Assembly: GCA_964618105.1 (NCBI GenBank)
Contig: CAZUAJ010000003.1
Location: 1 to 55,304 of the forward strand
Origin: CAG-273 sp964618105
Lineage (GTDB): Bacteria; Bacillota; Clostridia; TANB77; CAG-508
Reading direction: 5' to 3'
Length of the DNA: 55,304 nt
Numbering within the stretch: position 1 is the first letter of the stretch; every line of letters starts with the position of its first letter. Made by a program: the position numbers and the translations under genes. Shown here in pieces: positions 6,913 through 16,471 of this stretch. The notes beneath the pieces are model-generated. The model made no database searches, was not told the DNA's origin, and saw nothing but the letters and a program-made list of their open reading frames with translations.

Positions 6913-9702
6913 GTGAAAAAAGTAAGTGTTATTGTACCGGTATACAATGTTGAAAAATATTTAAAAAGATGCTTAAACTCATTAATAAATCAAACATTAA
7001 CTGAAATAGAAATTGTTATTGTTAATGATGGAAGCAAAGATAATTCGCAAAAAATAATAAACGAATACAAAGAAAAATATCCTGAAATAATAAAAGCTTT
7101 TGAAACTGAAAATGGTGGGGCTGCTAAAGCAAGAAATTATGCTTTAAAGCACATAACAGGAGAATATGTTGGCTTTGTAGATAGTGATGATTATATTTCA
7201 GAAGATATGTATGAGAAATTGTATAATAAAGCAGTAAAAGAAAATGCTGATATAGTTTGCTGTAATTATTATAGGGTACAAGAAGAAATAGAAAAGTTTA
7301 GTGCAAAAAGATTTGGAAACCAAAAAATTAATAAAGACGATATATTTGATAAAAATATTTATGAAGAGAAGTTATTGTTTGATGAAGTTCCATATTTATG
7401 GAATAAAATATTTAAAGCAGATATAATTAAAAACAATAATATTGAATTTGATAATGAATTGAGAATATATGAAGATTTATTGTTTACATACAAGGCTTTT
7501 GCAAATGCTAATAAAATTTCTAGAATTGAAGATTGCATGTATTTTTATATTGTTTCAAGGGAAGGTTCTTTAACCCAATATTTAACAGAAAAAAGATTTG
7601 ACATTTTTAAAGTAACTGACAAATTAATAAATTATTATACCGAAATTGGCAAGTACGAAGAACTCAAAGAAGCTATATTATATGTAATATTAAAACATAT
7701 ATATGTAATATTAGAAAAAAAGACATATCAAAGAGAAAAAAAAATAAAGTTAGAATATATTAATAAAGCATTTGAATTTTTAAATGAAAAGTTTCCAAAT
7801 TGGAAAAATAATATGTATTTTAATTTACAAAGCAAAAGTAAAATATATACTTCAAAATTGTATTGGAAATTATGCACAGTAATTGAAAATAATGTTATAG
7901 ATAGAAAAAATAATTTTAATAAAAAAGTTAATAAATTATTTAAATTTGTTTTTACAAAAAAACTGGGAGTTACATACAAAAAACATTATCAAAAGCCAAT
8001 TAAGCCACAAAATATATTTATATATCCACAACAAGGAAATAACTTAAATGGTAATATGTTTTATATAACAAAAGAACTTGCTACTAATAACGTATATAAT
8101 AACTATAAAATTTATATTGGCTGTAATGAAAGTAGTAAAACAAAATTTAATAAATTATTAAAAAACTATAATATATTAAACAAAGTGAATTTAATAAACA
8201 ATAAAACAAGTAAGTTTGCAAAAACACTGGCAAGAAGTAAATATTTGTTTACTGATACAAGTATGCCTACTTATTTTATAAAAAGAAAAGAACAGGTATA
8301 TTTGAATACTTGGCATGGAACACCATTAAAAACATTAGGTAAAAGTACAGAAAATGATTTTTTTGATATAGCAAATGTTCAAAAGAATTTTGTAGAAGCA
8401 GATTATTTATTATATCCAAGCGAATATATGAAAGATATTATGATTGAAGACTATATGTTAAAGGGAATAGCAAATAATAAAATTATGCTTTGTGGATATC
8501 CAAGAAATGAAGTATTTTTAAGAAATAATACAGAAAACAAAACTAAAGATAAAATACTAATTGCATATATGCCTACATGGAGAGGTACTGTTAGAAGTAT
8601 TGACATAGAAAAACAAATAAAAATTGCTGAAAAACACATAAAAGAAATAAGTCAAAAATTAACAGAAAACCAAATTTTATATATTAATATGCATCCATAC
8701 ATAGGAAATATGATAAATATAGAACCATATTCAAATGTAAAATTCTTTCCAAAAAACATTGAAACTTATGACTTTTTAAGCAAGTGTGATATACTAATAA
8801 CAGATTATTCAAGTGTATTTTTTGATTTTGCTGTTACAAATAAAAAAGTTATTTTGTTTGCTTACGATGAAGAAGAATATTTTGAAAATAGAGGAGTATA
8901 TATGCCGTTTACAGATTTACCATTTCCAAAGGTAAAAAATGTAGAAGAGCTAATTAATGAAATAAATTCTAATGAAGGATATAATATATCAGAATTTCTA
9001 AATAAGTTCTGCAGTTATGATAGAAAAGATATATCAAAATTAATTTGTGAAAAAATAATATTAAATAAGCAAAATGAAATAAAAATATTGGACATGCCAA
9101 AAGAAAATAAAGAGAATGTTTTACTTTATATAGGAAACTTTGAACCAAAACAAAGTACAAATGATTTTATAAAATTAGTAAGCAATAGTAAACAAAAAAA
9201 ATATAATTATTATATTTCATATATAACTAAAAATATAAGAAAAAATAAAGAAATATTTAAAAAAATTGTTAACAAAATCAATTTTTATGGACAACTAGGA
9301 GTTAATACAAATGCAAGTAAAGTGGATTTATTTTTTATTAAACTATTAGGAAAAAGAAATAAACTGTATAATACTTTAAAAAATAAGTTTGATAAAATTA
9401 ATAAAGTGGAACTTGAAAGAATATTTGGAAATATTAAGTTTAAAACTGTAATTCTTTATGGCAACATAGACTATAAAAAAATATATCAGTTATCTACATT
9501 TGAATGTAAAAAAATACTATACATAAAAAACAAACAAGATTTTAACAAGTGCATTAACAAAAATATATACAATACTTTAGATTGTATAGCAGTCGAAAAC
9601 GAAGATACTTACAATATAGTTCAAAAATATTGTGGTCAAAGTGCAAATATTAAATTAATAAATAAAATTAACGAATTAAGTGATTTTGAGCAATTAATAT
9701 AA
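6913..9702 (+). CDS. Bifunctional GT2 glycosyltransferase / CDP-glycerol glycerophosphotransferase
   Basis: 929 residues from a GTG (GGAG seven bases upstream; the nearby ATG is followed at once by a stop). Residues 1 to ~230 form a GT-A family 2 domain with VSVIVPVYNVEKYLKRCL at the start, NDGS near 39 and a DSDD nucleotide-binding motif near 90. About 330-730 is a TagF-type domain with WHGTPLK (Trp467, His468) and TDYSSVFFDFA near 636-646. The last ~200 residues are Lys/Asn-rich and of unknown fold. A fused enzyme could both add a sugar and extend a polyol-phosphate chain on the same polymer, but the order and substrates cannot be read from sequence. Confidence 0.82.
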   Translation: MKKVSVIVPVYNVEKYLKRCLNSLINQTLTEIEIVIVNDGSKDNSQKIINEYKEKYPEIIKAFETENGGAAKARNYALKHITGEYVGFVDSDDYISEDMYEKLYNKAVKENADIVCCNYYRVQEEIEKFSAKRFGNQKINKDDIFDKNIYEEKLLFDEVPYLWNKIFKADIIKNNNIEFDNELRIYEDLLFTYKAFANANKISRIEDCMYFYIVSREGSLTQYLTEKRFDIFKVTDKLINYYTEIGKYEELKEAILYVILKHIYVILEKKTYQREKKIKLEYINKAFEFLNEKFPNWKNNMYFNLQSKSKIYTSKLYWKLCTVIENNVIDRKNNFNKKVNKLFKFVFTKKLGVTYKKHYQKPIKPQNIFIYPQQGNNLNGNMFYITKELATNNVYNNYKIYIGCNESSKTKFNKLLKNYNILNKVNLINNKTSKFAKTLARSKYLFTDTSMPTYFIKRKEQVYLNTWHGTPLKTLGKSTENDFFDIANVQKNFVEADYLLYPSEYMKDIMIEDYMLKGIANNKIMLCGYPRNEVFLRNNTENKTKDKILIAYMPTWRGTVRSIDIEKQIKIAEKHIKEISQKLTENQILYINMHPYIGNMINIEPYSNVKFFPKNIETYDFLSKCDILITDYSSVFFDFAVTNKKVILFAYDEEEYFENRGVYMPFTDLPFPKVKNVEELINEINSNEGYNISEFLNKFCSYDRKDISKLICEKIILNKQNEIKILDMPKENKENVLLYIGNFEPKQSTNDFIKLVSNSKQKKYNYYISYITKNIRKNKEIFKKIVNKINFYGQLGVNTNASKVDLFFIKLLGKRNKLYNTLKNKFDKINKVELERIFGNIKFKTVILYGNIDYKKIYQLSTFECKKILYIKNKQDFNKCINKNIYNTLDCIAVENEDTYNIVQKYCGQSANIKLINKINELSDFEQLI

Positions 9703-9739
9703 AAGAATGGAGTAACTAAAATGTTTTAGGAGTGGTAAT

Positions 9740-10990
9740 ATGAAGAAAAAAATTAAAGCAGTATTAACAAATATAGCAAAGAAGAACTTGATTTTTAGAA
9801 AAATTTTTAGAGGAACATTATATGTATATAAATATGTAAGATATAAGTTTAGAGGTATTGGAAAAAAAATAGATGAAAAAATGGTGTTTTTTAGCAGTTT
9901 TAACGGTAAATACTATACAGATAGCCCAAAAGCTATATATTTATATATGAAAAATAATCCAGAATTTAAAAATTATAAATTTATATGGGCATTTTCAAAA
10001 CCAGAAGAACATAAGAATTTAGAAGATGAAAATACAATAATTGTAAAACAAGGTTCAAAAAAATATGAGCAATATTTATTAACTGCTAAATATTGGGTTA
10101 CCAATCATAGAGTGTATGACCATATTTATCCAAGTAAAAAACAAGTATATGTACAATGTTGGCATGGTACACCACTTAAAAGGCTAGGTTGTGATTTAAA
10201 AAGTACAGATAATGCTTTAAATACATTAAAGGAAATGAAAAACAAATATCTACTTGAAGCTAAGAAGTTAAATTATATGGTATCTCCTTCAAAATTTACA
10301 TCAGAAAAATTGACATCAGCTTTTGACCTAAAAAAAGTACATAAAGAAAATAATGTAATTGAACAAGGATATCCAAGAAATGACTTTTTATATAATTACA
10401 CAGAAGATGATGTGATAAAAATAAAAGAAAAATTTGGAATTGATAAAATAAATAAAAAAGTTATATTATATGCACCAACATGGAGAGATAATCAACATCA
10501 AGCAGGAGTTGGCTATACATATAAAACAGAAGTCGATTTTGATAAACTTCAAAAAGAACTTCAAGATGAATATATAATATTATTCAGAGCACATTATTTT
10601 GTATCAAACTCTTTTGATTTTGAAAAATATAAAGGTTTCATATATAATGTATCTGACATTGATGATGTAAATGAAACCTACATAGTTAGTGATATTTTAA
10701 TAACAGATTACTCAAGTGTATTTTTTGATTATGCAAATTTAAAAAGACCAATGCTATTTTACATGTACGATTTTGAACAATACAAAGACGAAATGAGAGG
10801 GTTTTACATTGATTTAGAAGAATTACCAGGTGAAATAACAAAAACAGAAGATGAACTAATTAAAGCTATAAAAAACACTAAAAATTTTGAATATAATGAA
10901 AAATACAAAAAATTTAATGAAAAATTTAATTATTTAGATGATGGACAAGCTGCTAAAAGAACAGTGAAAAAATTTATAAATAACTTATAG
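9740..10990 (+). CDS. CDP-glycerol glycerophosphotransferase (TagF-like)
   Basis: 416 residues with the complete Glyphos_transf pattern: WHGTPLKRLG with His142, GYPRNDFL near 213, APTWRDNQ near 241 and TDYSSVFFDYA near 321-331. A short basic N-terminus would bind the membrane. The start has AGGAG nearby; a three-codon ATG-TTT-TAG mini-frame lies just upstream and is not a gene. The predicted job is transfer of glycerol phosphate from CDP-glycerol to a growing teichoic-acid chain at the cytoplasmic membrane face. It is one of four family members in this operon, so priming and polymerising roles cannot be separated here. Confidence 0.83.
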   Translation: MKKKIKAVLTNIAKKNLIFRKIFRGTLYVYKYVRYKFRGIGKKIDEKMVFFSSFNGKYYTDSPKAIYLYMKNNPEFKNYKFIWAFSKPEEHKNLEDENTIIVKQGSKKYEQYLLTAKYWVTNHRVYDHIYPSKKQVYVQCWHGTPLKRLGCDLKSTDNALNTLKEMKNKYLLEAKKLNYMVSPSKFTSEKLTSAFDLKKVHKENNVIEQGYPRNDFLYNYTEDDVIKIKEKFGIDKINKKVILYAPTWRDNQHQAGVGYTYKTEVDFDKLQKELQDEYIILFRAHYFVSNSFDFEKYKGFIYNVSDIDDVNETYIVSDILITDYSSVFFDYANLKRPMLFYMYDFEQYKDEMRGFYIDLEELPGEITKTEDELIKAIKNTKNFEYNEKYKKFNEKFNYLDDGQAAKRTVKKFINNL

Positions 10991-10999
10991 GAGTAAAAC

Positions 11000-12109
11000 A
11001 TGGATGTAAGAATTGAATATAATTTAAATGCGTATAAAAAATCAGTTCAAGAAAAAAAAGAAAAAAATGCAATACTTTTTATGGGCTTTGATTATAGATA
11101 TACAGGAAATTCTAGATATCTATTTGAAGAGTTATTAAAAGAAGAAAAGGAAAATATATATTTTGTTACAACTGATGAAAAGGTAGACAAAAAATATAGA
11201 ATAGAACCTGAAACGCAAAAAATGTATGAAATATTTTATCAAGCTAAAATAGTAATATTTGAAACGTGGACAGAAAAAACATGGATAAAAGCGAAAGATA
11301 CAGTATGGATTCAGCTATGGCATGGTACACCACTTAAAAAAATGCTTCTTGATTCTGATGAAGCAGAAATAGCAAAAGTAAATCCTTGGCATCAAATAGA
11401 AAAAGTTATTGAAATAAATAAATGGGATTATGTTTTAATAGATAATAACAATATATACCCATATTTTCAATCATCTTGTTTATTAGAAAAAGATAAAATT
11501 TTAGATTATGGCTACCCAAGAGTAAAATATTTAATAGATAATAAAGAAAATGAAAAACTAAAACAAGAAATAAAACAAAAAGCAGGAATTCCTGAAAATA
11601 AAAAAGTAATTTTATATTTGCCTACATGGAGAGATTATAATTATGGCAGAAAAGAAGAAGAAATAGATTACAATTATTTTCCAAATATGGACAAGATTAA
11701 AAATGTTGTTGGAGATGATTATGTAATAGTTTCAAAAAATCATGTATTTTTAAATAATAAAAATAAAGATTCTATAACAAATGTGACTACTGAAACACAA
11801 GAATTATTATTAATTGGAGATTATTTAATTAGTGATTATTCATCAGTTATATTTGATGCATTTGCAATTGATTTACCAGTTGTGTTATTAGCAAACGATT
11901 TTGAAAAATACCAAAAATCAAGAGGAGTATATGAAACTATATGGAAGGATTTATTGCCATTTGTAAGTTATAATGAAGAAGATTTAGGAAAAGCAATATT
12001 AAATTATAACATAAATACTCAAGAATATAAAAAAGTAAAGGAAAAATACAGTTATTCAAACAATGGAAAAAATTTAGTTAATTTTATATTAAATTTAAAA
12101 AATAATTAG
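11000..12109 (+). CDS. CDP-glycerol glycerophosphotransferase family protein
   Basis: 369 residues starting nine bases after the previous gene (GGAG upstream). Catalytic block WHGTPLKKML has His108, then YGYPRVKYL near 171-179, LPTWRDYNYG near 208 and SDYSSVIFDAF near 280-290. It has no transmembrane segment and a shorter N-terminus than its neighbour, so association with the membrane would be peripheral. It sits directly before tagD, which makes its CDP-glycerol substrate. This supports a glycerol-phosphate polymer. Confidence 0.82.
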   Translation: MDVRIEYNLNAYKKSVQEKKEKNAILFMGFDYRYTGNSRYLFEELLKEEKENIYFVTTDEKVDKKYRIEPETQKMYEIFYQAKIVIFETWTEKTWIKAKDTVWIQLWHGTPLKKMLLDSDEAEIAKVNPWHQIEKVIEINKWDYVLIDNNNIYPYFQSSCLLEKDKILDYGYPRVKYLIDNKENEKLKQEIKQKAGIPENKKVILYLPTWRDYNYGRKEEEIDYNYFPNMDKIKNVVGDDYVIVSKNHVFLNNKNKDSITNVTTETQELLLIGDYLISDYSSVIFDAFAIDLPVVLLANDFEKYQKSRGVYETIWKDLLPFVSYNEEDLGKAILNYNINTQEYKKVKEKYSYSNNGKNLVNFILNLKNN

Positions 12110-12121
12110 GAGGAATGAAAA

Positions 12122-12568
12122 ATGAAAAGAATTTTAACTTATGGAACATTTGACTTATTACACTATGGACATATTAGATTATTACAAAGAGCAAAAGCAT
12201 TAGGAGATTATTTAATAGTAGCTGTTTCAACAGATGAATTTAATGCAGGAAAAGGAAAAAAAGCATATCATAATTATGAAACTAGAAAAAAAATGTTAGA
12301 AGCAATTAGATATGTAGATTTAGTTATACCAGAAGAAAATTGGGAACAAAAAATAGCAGATGTTCAAAAATATAATGTTGACGTAGTGGTTATGGGAAGT
12401 GACTGGGCTGGAAGCGACAGATTTGATTACTTAAAAGATTATTGTGAAGTTGTGTATTTGCCAAGAACAGAAGGTGTATCAACAACACAAATAAAACAAG
12501 ATTTAGGATTACAAGAAGCTGTAAATGGTGTTGACCAATTACCAGAGCCAGAAAAAATAAAGGAGTAA
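12122..12568 (+). CDS. tagD: Glycerol-3-phosphate cytidylyltransferase
   Basis: 148 residues, close to the usual TagD length of about 130 plus a short acidic tail. It shows GTFDLLHYGHIRLLQRAK, with the nucleotide-binding HxGH at 14-17, and the second signature RTEGVSTTQIK near 113-123. The enzyme makes CDP-glycerol from CTP and glycerol 3-phosphate, the donor for the four glycerophosphotransferase-type proteins encoded just upstream. AGGAGG precedes the ATG and only six bases separate it from tyrS. Confidence 0.92.
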   Translation: MKRILTYGTFDLLHYGHIRLLQRAKALGDYLIVAVSTDEFNAGKGKKAYHNYETRKKMLEAIRYVDLVIPEENWEQKIADVQKYNVDVVVMGSDWAGSDRFDYLKDYCEVVYLPRTEGVSTTQIKQDLGLQEAVNGVDQLPEPEKIKE

Positions 12569-12574
12569 TAAAAA

Positions 12575-13801
12575 ATGACAGTATTTGAGGATTTAAAATG
12601 GAGAGGGCTTATAAAAGATATATCAAGCCCTGAATTAGAAGAAAAATTGAATAAAGGTGGAATGAGTTTCTATATAGGAACAGACCCAACAGCAGATAGT
12701 TTACACGTTGGACATTTATCAAGTTTTTTAATATCAAAAAGACTAAAAGATGCAGGACATCATCCATATTTATTAGTTGGTGGTGGAACTGGAATGATAG
12801 GAGACCCAAGACCAACCAAAGAAAGAGCAATGATTTCTAAGGAGCAAGTTGCTAAAAATTTTGAAGGATTAAAAAAACAAGTTCAAAAATTATTTGGATT
12901 TGATGTTGTAAATAATTATGACTGGATAAAAGATATAAATACACTAGATTTTCTAAGAGATTACGGAAAATATTTTAATATAAATTATATGTTAGATAAA
13001 GACATTATTAGAAGAAGACTAGATGCAGGAATTACATATACTGAATTCTCATATATGATTTTACAAGCTCTTGATTTTAAATATTTACATGAAAATAAAA
13101 ATGTTAACTTACAATGCGCAGGTTCAGATCAATGGGGAAACATTACAGCCGGTATAGACTTAATTAGAAAATCAACAGGTGATGAAGTATATGGATTTAC
13201 AATGCCACTTGTAACAGACTCACAAGGAAATAAATTTGGAAAAAGCGAAGGAAATGCTTTATGGTTAGATAAAGAAAAAACTTCAAGCTACCAATTATAT
13301 CAATTCTTTGTAAATGTTGAAGACTCAATGGTTATAGATTACTTAAAAATTTATACATTCTTATCAAAAGAACAAATAGAAGAATTAGAAGTAAAAAATA
13401 ATGAACATCCAGAATTAAGAGAAGCACATAAAGCCTTAGCAAGAGAAATAATTACATTTTTACATGGAAAAGAAGAATATGAAAAAGCTGTAAATTTAGC
13501 AGACCATTTATTTAACAATAAATTTAATGATTTATCAAAAAAAGATATTGAGGATTTGTTTAAAGGACAAGAGATTAAAGAAGTTGAATTAAATACAAAT
13601 ATAGTTGATTTTGTTGTTAATATGGGATTAGCATCAAGTAAAAGAGAAGCAAGAGAGTTTATTTCATCTGGTGCAATTTCAATAAATGGTGAAAAAGTTG
13701 CAGACTTAGAAAAAACAATTGACCAAAATATGTTTATTGAAAATACATACATTATAGTTAGAAGAGGTAAAAAGAATTACTATATTGGTAAAGTTAAATA
13801 A
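12575..13801 (+). CDS. tyrS: Tyrosyl-tRNA synthetase
   Basis: 408 residues, normal length for bacterial TyrRS. Class I motifs are HVGH (44-47) and KFGKS (220-224, replacing KMSKS as is usual in TyrRS). The tyrosine-binding region YTEFSYMILQALD and QWGNITAGIDL are present, with a C-terminal S4 RNA-binding domain from about 345. It begins six bases after tagD without its own promoter or a T-box leader, so it appears to be transcribed with the teichoic-acid operon. Confidence 0.95.
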   Translation: MTVFEDLKWRGLIKDISSPELEEKLNKGGMSFYIGTDPTADSLHVGHLSSFLISKRLKDAGHHPYLLVGGGTGMIGDPRPTKERAMISKEQVAKNFEGLKKQVQKLFGFDVVNNYDWIKDINTLDFLRDYGKYFNINYMLDKDIIRRRLDAGITYTEFSYMILQALDFKYLHENKNVNLQCAGSDQWGNITAGIDLIRKSTGDEVYGFTMPLVTDSQGNKFGKSEGNALWLDKEKTSSYQLYQFFVNVEDSMVIDYLKIYTFLSKEQIEELEVKNNEHPELREAHKALAREIITFLHGKEEYEKAVNLADHLFNNKFNDLSKKDIEDLFKGQEIKEVELNTNIVDFVVNMGLASSKREAREFISSGAISINGEKVADLEKTIDQNMFIENTYIIVRRGKKNYYIGKVK

Positions 13802-13893
13802 ATTAATAGATTAATATTAAAATGTTTTATGGGGAGTAATGTATTTGAGCTTTTTAACATTAATTTATTATAATAAGTAAAGGAGAAAAATTT

Positions 13894-14589
13894 ATGGATT
13901 GGATAAATAGTAATTTAACAGAAATAGAGCCAGCTAATATAGCAAACCAAGAGCAAAAAGAAAAAATTGCAAAAGAAATTGCACAAAAAGTGAAAGATGG
14001 AGATGTAATAGGTTTTGGTTCAGGTTCTACATCATATTTGACAATTAAAGAAATTGCTAAAAGAATTGAAGAAGAAAATATGCACATTACTGCAATACCA
14101 ACTTCTTATGAAATAAAAGCATTATGTCATAGTTTAAACATTCCAGTAGTAAGTATATTAGAGCAAAGACCAGATTGGGCTTTTGATGGTGCTGATGAAG
14201 TAGATAAAAATAATAATTGGATTATAAAAGGCAGAGGTGCAGCATTATTTAAAGAAAAATTAAATATGGTAAATGCAGGAATTACATATATTTTAGTAGA
14301 TGATACAAAATTAGTAGATAAGTTAAATGAAGTAATGCCAATTCCAATTGAAGTTTACCCAGAAGCGGTTAATAGCGTTAAAGAAGCATTATTAGATTTA
14401 GGGGCAACAGAAGCGGTTTTAAGAAAAGCGGAAAAGAAAGACGGCCCAGTATTTACAGAAAACAATAATGTTATATTAGACACAAAATTTACAGAAATTT
14501 ATGAAACATTAGAAGAAGACATAAAATCAATTACAGGTGTTATAGAAAGTGGACTATTTATGGAATATCCAATAGAAGTAATACATTAA
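13894..14589 (+). CDS. rpiA: Ribose-5-phosphate isomerase A
   Basis: 231 residues with the RpiA signatures GFGSGSTSYLTI (near 38), DGADEVD (near 95) and KGRGAALFKEK (near 109, with the catalytic Glu/Lys). It interconverts ribose 5-phosphate and ribulose 5-phosphate in the pentose phosphate pathway. AAAGGAG is positioned well before the ATG. The gap of ~90 bases after tyrS has no clear terminator, so read-through is possible. Confidence 0.94.
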   Translation: MDWINSNLTEIEPANIANQEQKEKIAKEIAQKVKDGDVIGFGSGSTSYLTIKEIAKRIEEENMHITAIPTSYEIKALCHSLNIPVVSILEQRPDWAFDGADEVDKNNNWIIKGRGAALFKEKLNMVNAGITYILVDDTKLVDKLNEVMPIPIEVYPEAVNSVKEALLDLGATEAVLRKAEKKDGPVFTENNNVILDTKFTEIYETLEEDIKSITGVIESGLFMEYPIEVIH

Positions 14590-14608
14590 GCAAATAGGAG
14601 GAAAAACT

Positions 14609-15736
14609 ATGTGGGGCGATATAGCAATTGCATTTTTGCTAGCATTTATTACAGCATTCGTATTAACGCCATTTACAATGAGATTAGCAAAAAAAGTTGG
14701 AGCAATAGACATACCAAATGATAGAAGAGTAAATAAAAAGCCAATGCCAAGGTTGGGTGGAATTGCAGTTATTTGTGGATTTATAGTATCTACAATATAT
14801 TTGCTAATTGTAATGAGTTTTGAGAGTACTATTAATTTATTTGATACAGAAAATACATATTGGTTAAAATTATTAGGCTTTTTAATAGGAATTGTAATAT
14901 TGGGAATTACCTGCTTTATAGATGATTCAAAAGGAATACCAAGTTGGGTAAAATTAATAGCACAAGTGGTTTCAGCAATACTTGTGGCTATGTGTGGAAT
15001 AAGAATAGAAAATATCAACATACCATTTATAGATAACAAAATATTTTTTTATGATTGGTTTTCATATATTATTACGGTTTGTTGGATAGTAGGTATTACA
15101 AATGCTATAAATTTAATAGATGGACTAGATGGTTTATCTTCAGGTATAACTCTAATTTCGTGTTTTTCATTATTAATAATATTTGTATTAACACCATCAT
15201 CACCACTTATTGCAATACTATTAATAACTGCATTAGCAGGTTCACTAGTAGGATTTTTGCCATTTAATTTTAGTCCTGCAAAAACATTTATAGGAGATAC
15301 AGGTTCAAACTTTTTAGGCTTTTCGCTTGCAGTAATATCAATACTAGGAGTTGCAAAAACATATACTGCATTAGTACTTATAGCACCAATTATAGTATTA
15401 GGTCTTCCAATATTTGATACAATATTTGCAATAATAAGAAGAATAATAAAAGGTAAATCAATAAAGGCTGTATTTAAAGCAGATAAGGGGCACTTACACC
15501 ATAGATTAATGAAAAGGGGTTATACACAAAAACAAGCTGTGTTAATTTTGTATGGTTTAACAGCAACTCTAGGAATGTTTGCAATAATATTACTTGAAAG
15601 TGGAATTTGGAAAGCATTATCATTTGCACTATTAGTAATTGCAATTATTGCAATTGGTTATAAAGATATTTTTAAAGTTCATTCAGATGAAAATATGGAA
15701 CAAATTGATGTGAAGAATGTTAGAATAGACAAATGA
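14609..15736 (+). CDS. tagO: Undecaprenyl-phosphate GlcNAc-1-phosphate transferase (TagO/WecA-like)
   Basis: 375 residues with ~10 membrane segments. The MraY/WecA family motifs are present: DDSKGIPSW near 109 in the cytoplasmic Asp-Asp loop, NAINLIDGLDGLSSG near 165-179 and HLHHRL near 295. The enzyme attaches a sugar phosphate to undecaprenyl phosphate, the first step of wall teichoic acid and similar polymers. Lying downstream of the TagD/TagF-type genes, it would supply the lipid-linked acceptor. AGGAGG at the start. MraY is less likely because of the motif set and the context. Confidence 0.85.
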   Translation: MWGDIAIAFLLAFITAFVLTPFTMRLAKKVGAIDIPNDRRVNKKPMPRLGGIAVICGFIVSTIYLLIVMSFESTINLFDTENTYWLKLLGFLIGIVILGITCFIDDSKGIPSWVKLIAQVVSAILVAMCGIRIENINIPFIDNKIFFYDWFSYIITVCWIVGITNAINLIDGLDGLSSGITLISCFSLLIIFVLTPSSPLIAILLITALAGSLVGFLPFNFSPAKTFIGDTGSNFLGFSLAVISILGVAKTYTALVLIAPIIVLGLPIFDTIFAIIRRIIKGKSIKAVFKADKGHLHHRLMKRGYTQKQAVLILYGLTATLGMFAIILLESGIWKALSFALLVIAIIAIGYKDIFKVHSDENMEQIDVKNVRIDK

Positions 15737-15737
15737 G

Positions 15738-15766
15738 TTGAAAAATGTACAAAAAAGTAATATAAT
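15738..15766 (+). promoter_or_regulatory. Promoter of the NUDIX gene
   Basis: TTGAAA (15738-15743), a 17-base spacer and a perfect TATAAT (15761-15766) lie 34 bases before the start codon. The -35 box overlaps the last codons before the tagO-like stop region. Confidence 0.65.
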
Positions 15767-15799
15767 ATATATATATTGTTTATATGAGGAGATTACACT

Positions 15800-16360
15800 A
15801 TGACAAAAACAGACGAAAAAAGCATATTTACAACTCCGCGGATGGAGATAGTAAAAGTCAGCTATGCAAACGAAAATGGCAATGCTACTTTGACACATAC
15901 CATCATCAAGAGCAAACCATCGGTGGCGGTAATTGTTAAAAATGAAGGCAAAATTGCTTTTATTAAGCAGTTTCGTTCCACTACTGGCAAAACTTACATT
16001 GAAATTCCAGCAGGACTTATTGAAAAAGGCGAAAGTGAAATTGAGGCGTCGGTTCGAGAAGTTGAAGAAGAAACAGGTATTATTGTAAACAATGTTCAAA
16101 TTCTTGTAAAAGGACCGTCATTGCTGGATCCTTCTAAATCAGATGAAAATTATGGTGTTACTGTAGCTAATATGGGTAACACTACGGAAAGTCATCTTGA
16201 TGAGATGGAACAAATTGATGAAAACATTATTTGGTTAAAAGAAAAATTTGTATTTAACAGAGTGCAAAAACAGCTTTTCAATGGTGAAGAGTTTTATCAA
16301 GGACATTATCTCAGTGGTCATTCTTTATATGCTTTGATGGCGTATATGATAAACAAGTAA
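15800..16360 (+). CDS. NUDIX hydrolase, probable ADP-ribose pyrophosphatase
   Basis: 186 residues with a complete Nudix box, G..E.......REVEEETG (about 74-95), and an N-terminal beta domain as in NudF-type ADP-ribose pyrophosphatases, which cleave ADP-ribose to AMP and ribose 5-phosphate. AGGAG precedes the ATG. It is a single-gene unit with its own promoter and terminator. Its codons (CCG, CGG, TCG, CGT) are more GC-rich than those of the flanking genes, which suggests later acquisition. The substrate is inferred from family resemblance. Confidence 0.85.
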   Translation: MTKTDEKSIFTTPRMEIVKVSYANENGNATLTHTIIKSKPSVAVIVKNEGKIAFIKQFRSTTGKTYIEIPAGLIEKGESEIEASVREVEEETGIIVNNVQILVKGPSLLDPSKSDENYGVTVANMGNTTESHLDEMEQIDENIIWLKEKFVFNRVQKQLFNGEEFYQGHYLSGHSLYALMAYMINK

Positions 16361-16365
16361 TTTCC

Positions 16366-16410
16366 AGAAAAAGAGTTCAAAATTTTGGACTCTTTTTCTA
16401 TTTCTATTGT
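16366..16410 (+). terminator. Intrinsic terminator after the NUDIX gene
   Basis: A 17-bp stem with one G-T wobble spans 16366-16399 (AGAAAAAGAGTTC arm, GGACTCTTTTTCT arm) and is followed by a T-rich run. Confidence 0.8.
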
Positions 16411-16435
16411 TTTATTTAAATTTTTTTGATATAGT
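16407..16435 (+). promoter_or_regulatory. Probable ruvB promoter
   Basis: TTGTTT (16407-16412) and TATAGT (16430-16435) are separated by 17 bases, just after the terminator and upstream of ruvB. Confidence 0.5.
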
Positions 16436-16471
16436 TATAGTGAACAAAACTAGAAAGGAATGAGAGCTAAA

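Noticed and set aside
9721..9730. ATG-TTT-TAG mini-frame upstream of the 9740 gene
   Set aside because: Two codons only, without a proper ribosome site.
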